Below, one piece after another: positions 5,281-6,645 of a DNA stretch of 6,645 nucleotides (the first letter of the stretch is position 1; the number at the start of each line of letters is the position of its first letter). The stretch is taken from the NCBI GenBank assembly GCA_945906915.1, contig CAMDSI010000120.1:1-6645 (forward strand), written 5' to 3'. Source of the DNA: Spirosoma fluviale. GTDB lineage: Bacteria > Bacteroidota > Bacteroidia > Cytophagales > Spirosomataceae. The notes below the pieces were generated by a model. It was not told the DNA's origin, did not search any database, and worked only from the letters and a program-made list of their open reading frames with translations. The position numbers were made by a program, and so were the translations under genes.

Positions 5281-6645
5281 ATGCCATCTCATATTAAATC
5301 CATAGGAACAAAGCAAAAAGCACTCCAGGTTAATTTAGACCGCAGTATCTACGGCTCTTTCGCGGAGATCGGTGCGGGTCAAGATGTAGCTGCTAATTTC
5401 TTCAAAGCCGGCGGAGCGTCTGGAACCATTGCAAAAACGATTTCAGCCTATGATATGGCCTTCTCTGATGCCATTTATGGGGAAGAGGCTTCAGGGAAAT
5501 ATGTGTGCGAAACACGATTAATGAAAATGTTAAACCGGGAATTCAAATTATTGAATGTCCGCTTAACTGAATCAGCTGCTGAAAAGCGCTTTTTCGCCTT
5601 CGCAGACACGGTTTCTGCCTTGAATTTCCAAAAGACAAATGATGCCCACGGCTGGATCGGATTACGCTTTCAGTTAACTCCAAATAGTGGATTTAACGAT
5701 GTGGTTATTCACGTAAATATGCTGGATAACGACAATATTTTACAACAACAGGCTTTGGGAGTTATTGGCGTGAATCTTTTGTATGGGTGCTATAATTACT
5801 ACGAAAATCCTGAAAAGTTATTATTATCTCTTTTAGATGATTTAAACAAAGACCGTATCGAAATCGACATGATTCGCTTCGAGGGTCCAGACTTTAAAGA
5901 GGTGGATAATCGCTTGATGTCACTCTATTTAGTGAAGCACGGTTATACACAAGCAGCTGTTTTTGGTCCAGATGGAAAGGTGATGCAGCCTTATGATGCT
6001 TTGGCTAAAAAACATATCGTGGCCGTTCGTGGTCGTTTCCGTCCTGTAACGAATATCTTCTCAGACATGTTAAAGAAGGGCGTTGCTCAGTTCGAGCAAG
6101 AGCCGGATGTGGACGATGATAAAATTTGCGTGTTATCTGAATTAACGCTGAAAAGCTTGGAAAATGAGACGCATAAAATCGACGAGAAAGACTTCTTAGA
6201 TCGCGTGGATATTCTTTGTTCATTAGGCCAAACCGTCCTAATTTCTAACTTCCACGAGTACTTCAAATTAGTTGACTACTTAAGCAAATTTTCTAAATTA
6301 AAAATGGCCCTAGTGATGGGTATGCCTAATTTAGAGTATATTTTCGAAGAAAATCATTATAAAGATGTGCCGGGTGGAATTATGAGCGCTTTCGGGTGTT
6401 TGTTCGGAATGAAAATAAAATTATACCTCTACCCGACTGTTTCGTCCACTGGCGAGATTGTTCAATTGAAAAATTTCAAACCAGAAGGTCATCTTCAAGG
6501 ACTATTCCAGTATTTGATCGACAATGAGAAATTAGCCGAAATCAAAAATTACGATGAGAAACTAATGAATATTCGCACCGATCAAGTGTTAGAAATGATT
6601 CAATCTGGAACGGACGAATGGGTACAATTTGTACCGAAATCGGTT
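5281..6645 (+). CDS. Conserved protein of unknown function, 3'-truncated
   Basis: An uninterrupted frame of 455 codons starts at ATG 5281 and is still open at the window edge, so the stop lies outside. I recall a widespread bacterial family of about 480 residues with this sequence pattern; if so, only some 20-30 residues are missing. Database entries of that family sometimes carry the label TonB-dependent receptor. That label is not supported here: there is no signal peptide, plug domain or beta-barrel pattern, and the protein looks soluble. Visible conserved-looking blocks are IYGSFAEIGAGQ (23-34), GGASGTIAKTISAYDM (44-59), HGWIGLRFQ (123-131), VIHVNMLD (142-149), IDMIRFEGP (195-203), GRFRPVT (251-257), QTVLISNFHEYF (317-328) and a glycine-rich PGGIMSAFG (364-372). 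The gene lies 58 bp after the kinase-like gene, with no terminator between, so it may be in the same transcript. No function is assigned. Confidence 0.9.
   Translation, partial: MPSHIKSIGTKQKALQVNLDRSIYGSFAEIGAGQDVAANFFKAGGASGTIAKTISAYDMAFSDAIYGEEASGKYVCETRLMKMLNREFKLLNVRLTESAAEKRFFAFADTVSALNFQKTNDAHGWIGLRFQLTPNSGFNDVVIHVNMLDNDNILQQQALGVIGVNLLYGCYNYYENPEKLLLSLLDDLNKDRIEIDMIRFEGPDFKEVDNRLMSLYLVKHGYTQAAVFGPDGKVMQPYDALAKKHIVAVRGRFRPVTNIFSDMLKKGVAQFEQEPDVDDDKICVLSELTLKSLENETHKIDEKDFLDRVDILCSLGQTVLISNFHEYFKLVDYLSKFSKLKMALVMGMPNLEYIFEENHYKDVPGGIMSAFGCLFGMKIKLYLYPTVSSTGEIVQLKNFKPEGHLQGLFQYLIDNEKLAEIKNYDEKLMNIRTDQVLEMIQSGTDEWVQFVPKSV

Noticed and set aside
6005..6223. Minus-strand frame of 72 codons near the right edge
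   Set aside because: It lies antisense within the long uninterrupted plus-strand gene that starts at 5281, and its Arg/His/Pro-rich product is typical of a shadow frame.
1..6645. CRISPR arrays, tRNA/rRNA genes, insertion sequences, phage or defence modules
   Set aside because: No regularly spaced repeats, RNA-gene signatures, transposase or nuclease motifs, or terminal inverted repeats were seen; the coding content appears uniform.

Overview
The window looks like chromosomal DNA of a Bacteroidota bacterium, perhaps of the Cytophagales. The grounds are moderate-to-low GC, protein families common in that phylum (a large membrane-anchored CapD-type dehydratase, a small free-standing cytochrome b5-like protein, a BadF-type GlcNAc-kinase-like protein), and AT-rich starts with no Shine-Dalgarno sequence. 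One upstream region also carries a match to the Bacteroidota -7 element TAnnTTTG. The genus cannot be fixed from this alone.

Layout: (1) 1-475, plus strand: the 3' part of a PAP2/sphingomyelin-synthase-like membrane phosphatase, cut by the window edge. (2) 472-4058, minus strand, transcribed right to left: a small lipoprotein (4058-3576), an intrinsic terminator (3556-3533), thiamine-monophosphate kinase thiL (3527-2502), and a 638-residue membrane-bound nucleotide-sugar 4,6-dehydratase of the CapD/WbpM/PglF type (2388-472). This block converges on the first gene, and the two stop codons share the palindrome TTAA at 472-475. (3) From 4142 to the right edge, plus strand: a 75-residue cytochrome b5-like protein, a BadF/BcrA-type sugar kinase one base downstream, and, 58 bp further on, a large conserved protein of unknown function (5281 onward) that runs off the window with no stop codon. 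The divergent promoters for blocks 2 and 3 must lie in the 83-bp gap at 4059-4141.

Functionally this is a mixed housekeeping and cell-envelope neighbourhood: surface-glycan precursor synthesis, thiamine diphosphate synthesis, amino-sugar phosphorylation, a lipoprotein and a lipid phosphatase. Nothing ties all the genes into one pathway. I see no rRNA, tRNA, CRISPR array, insertion sequence, phage or defence gene. The points most worth a second look are the conserved unknown protein at the right edge and the terminator hairpin that ends 5 nt before the thiL start codon. I found no convincing evidence of a previously undescribed system. No gene-free stretch exceeds about 115 bp.
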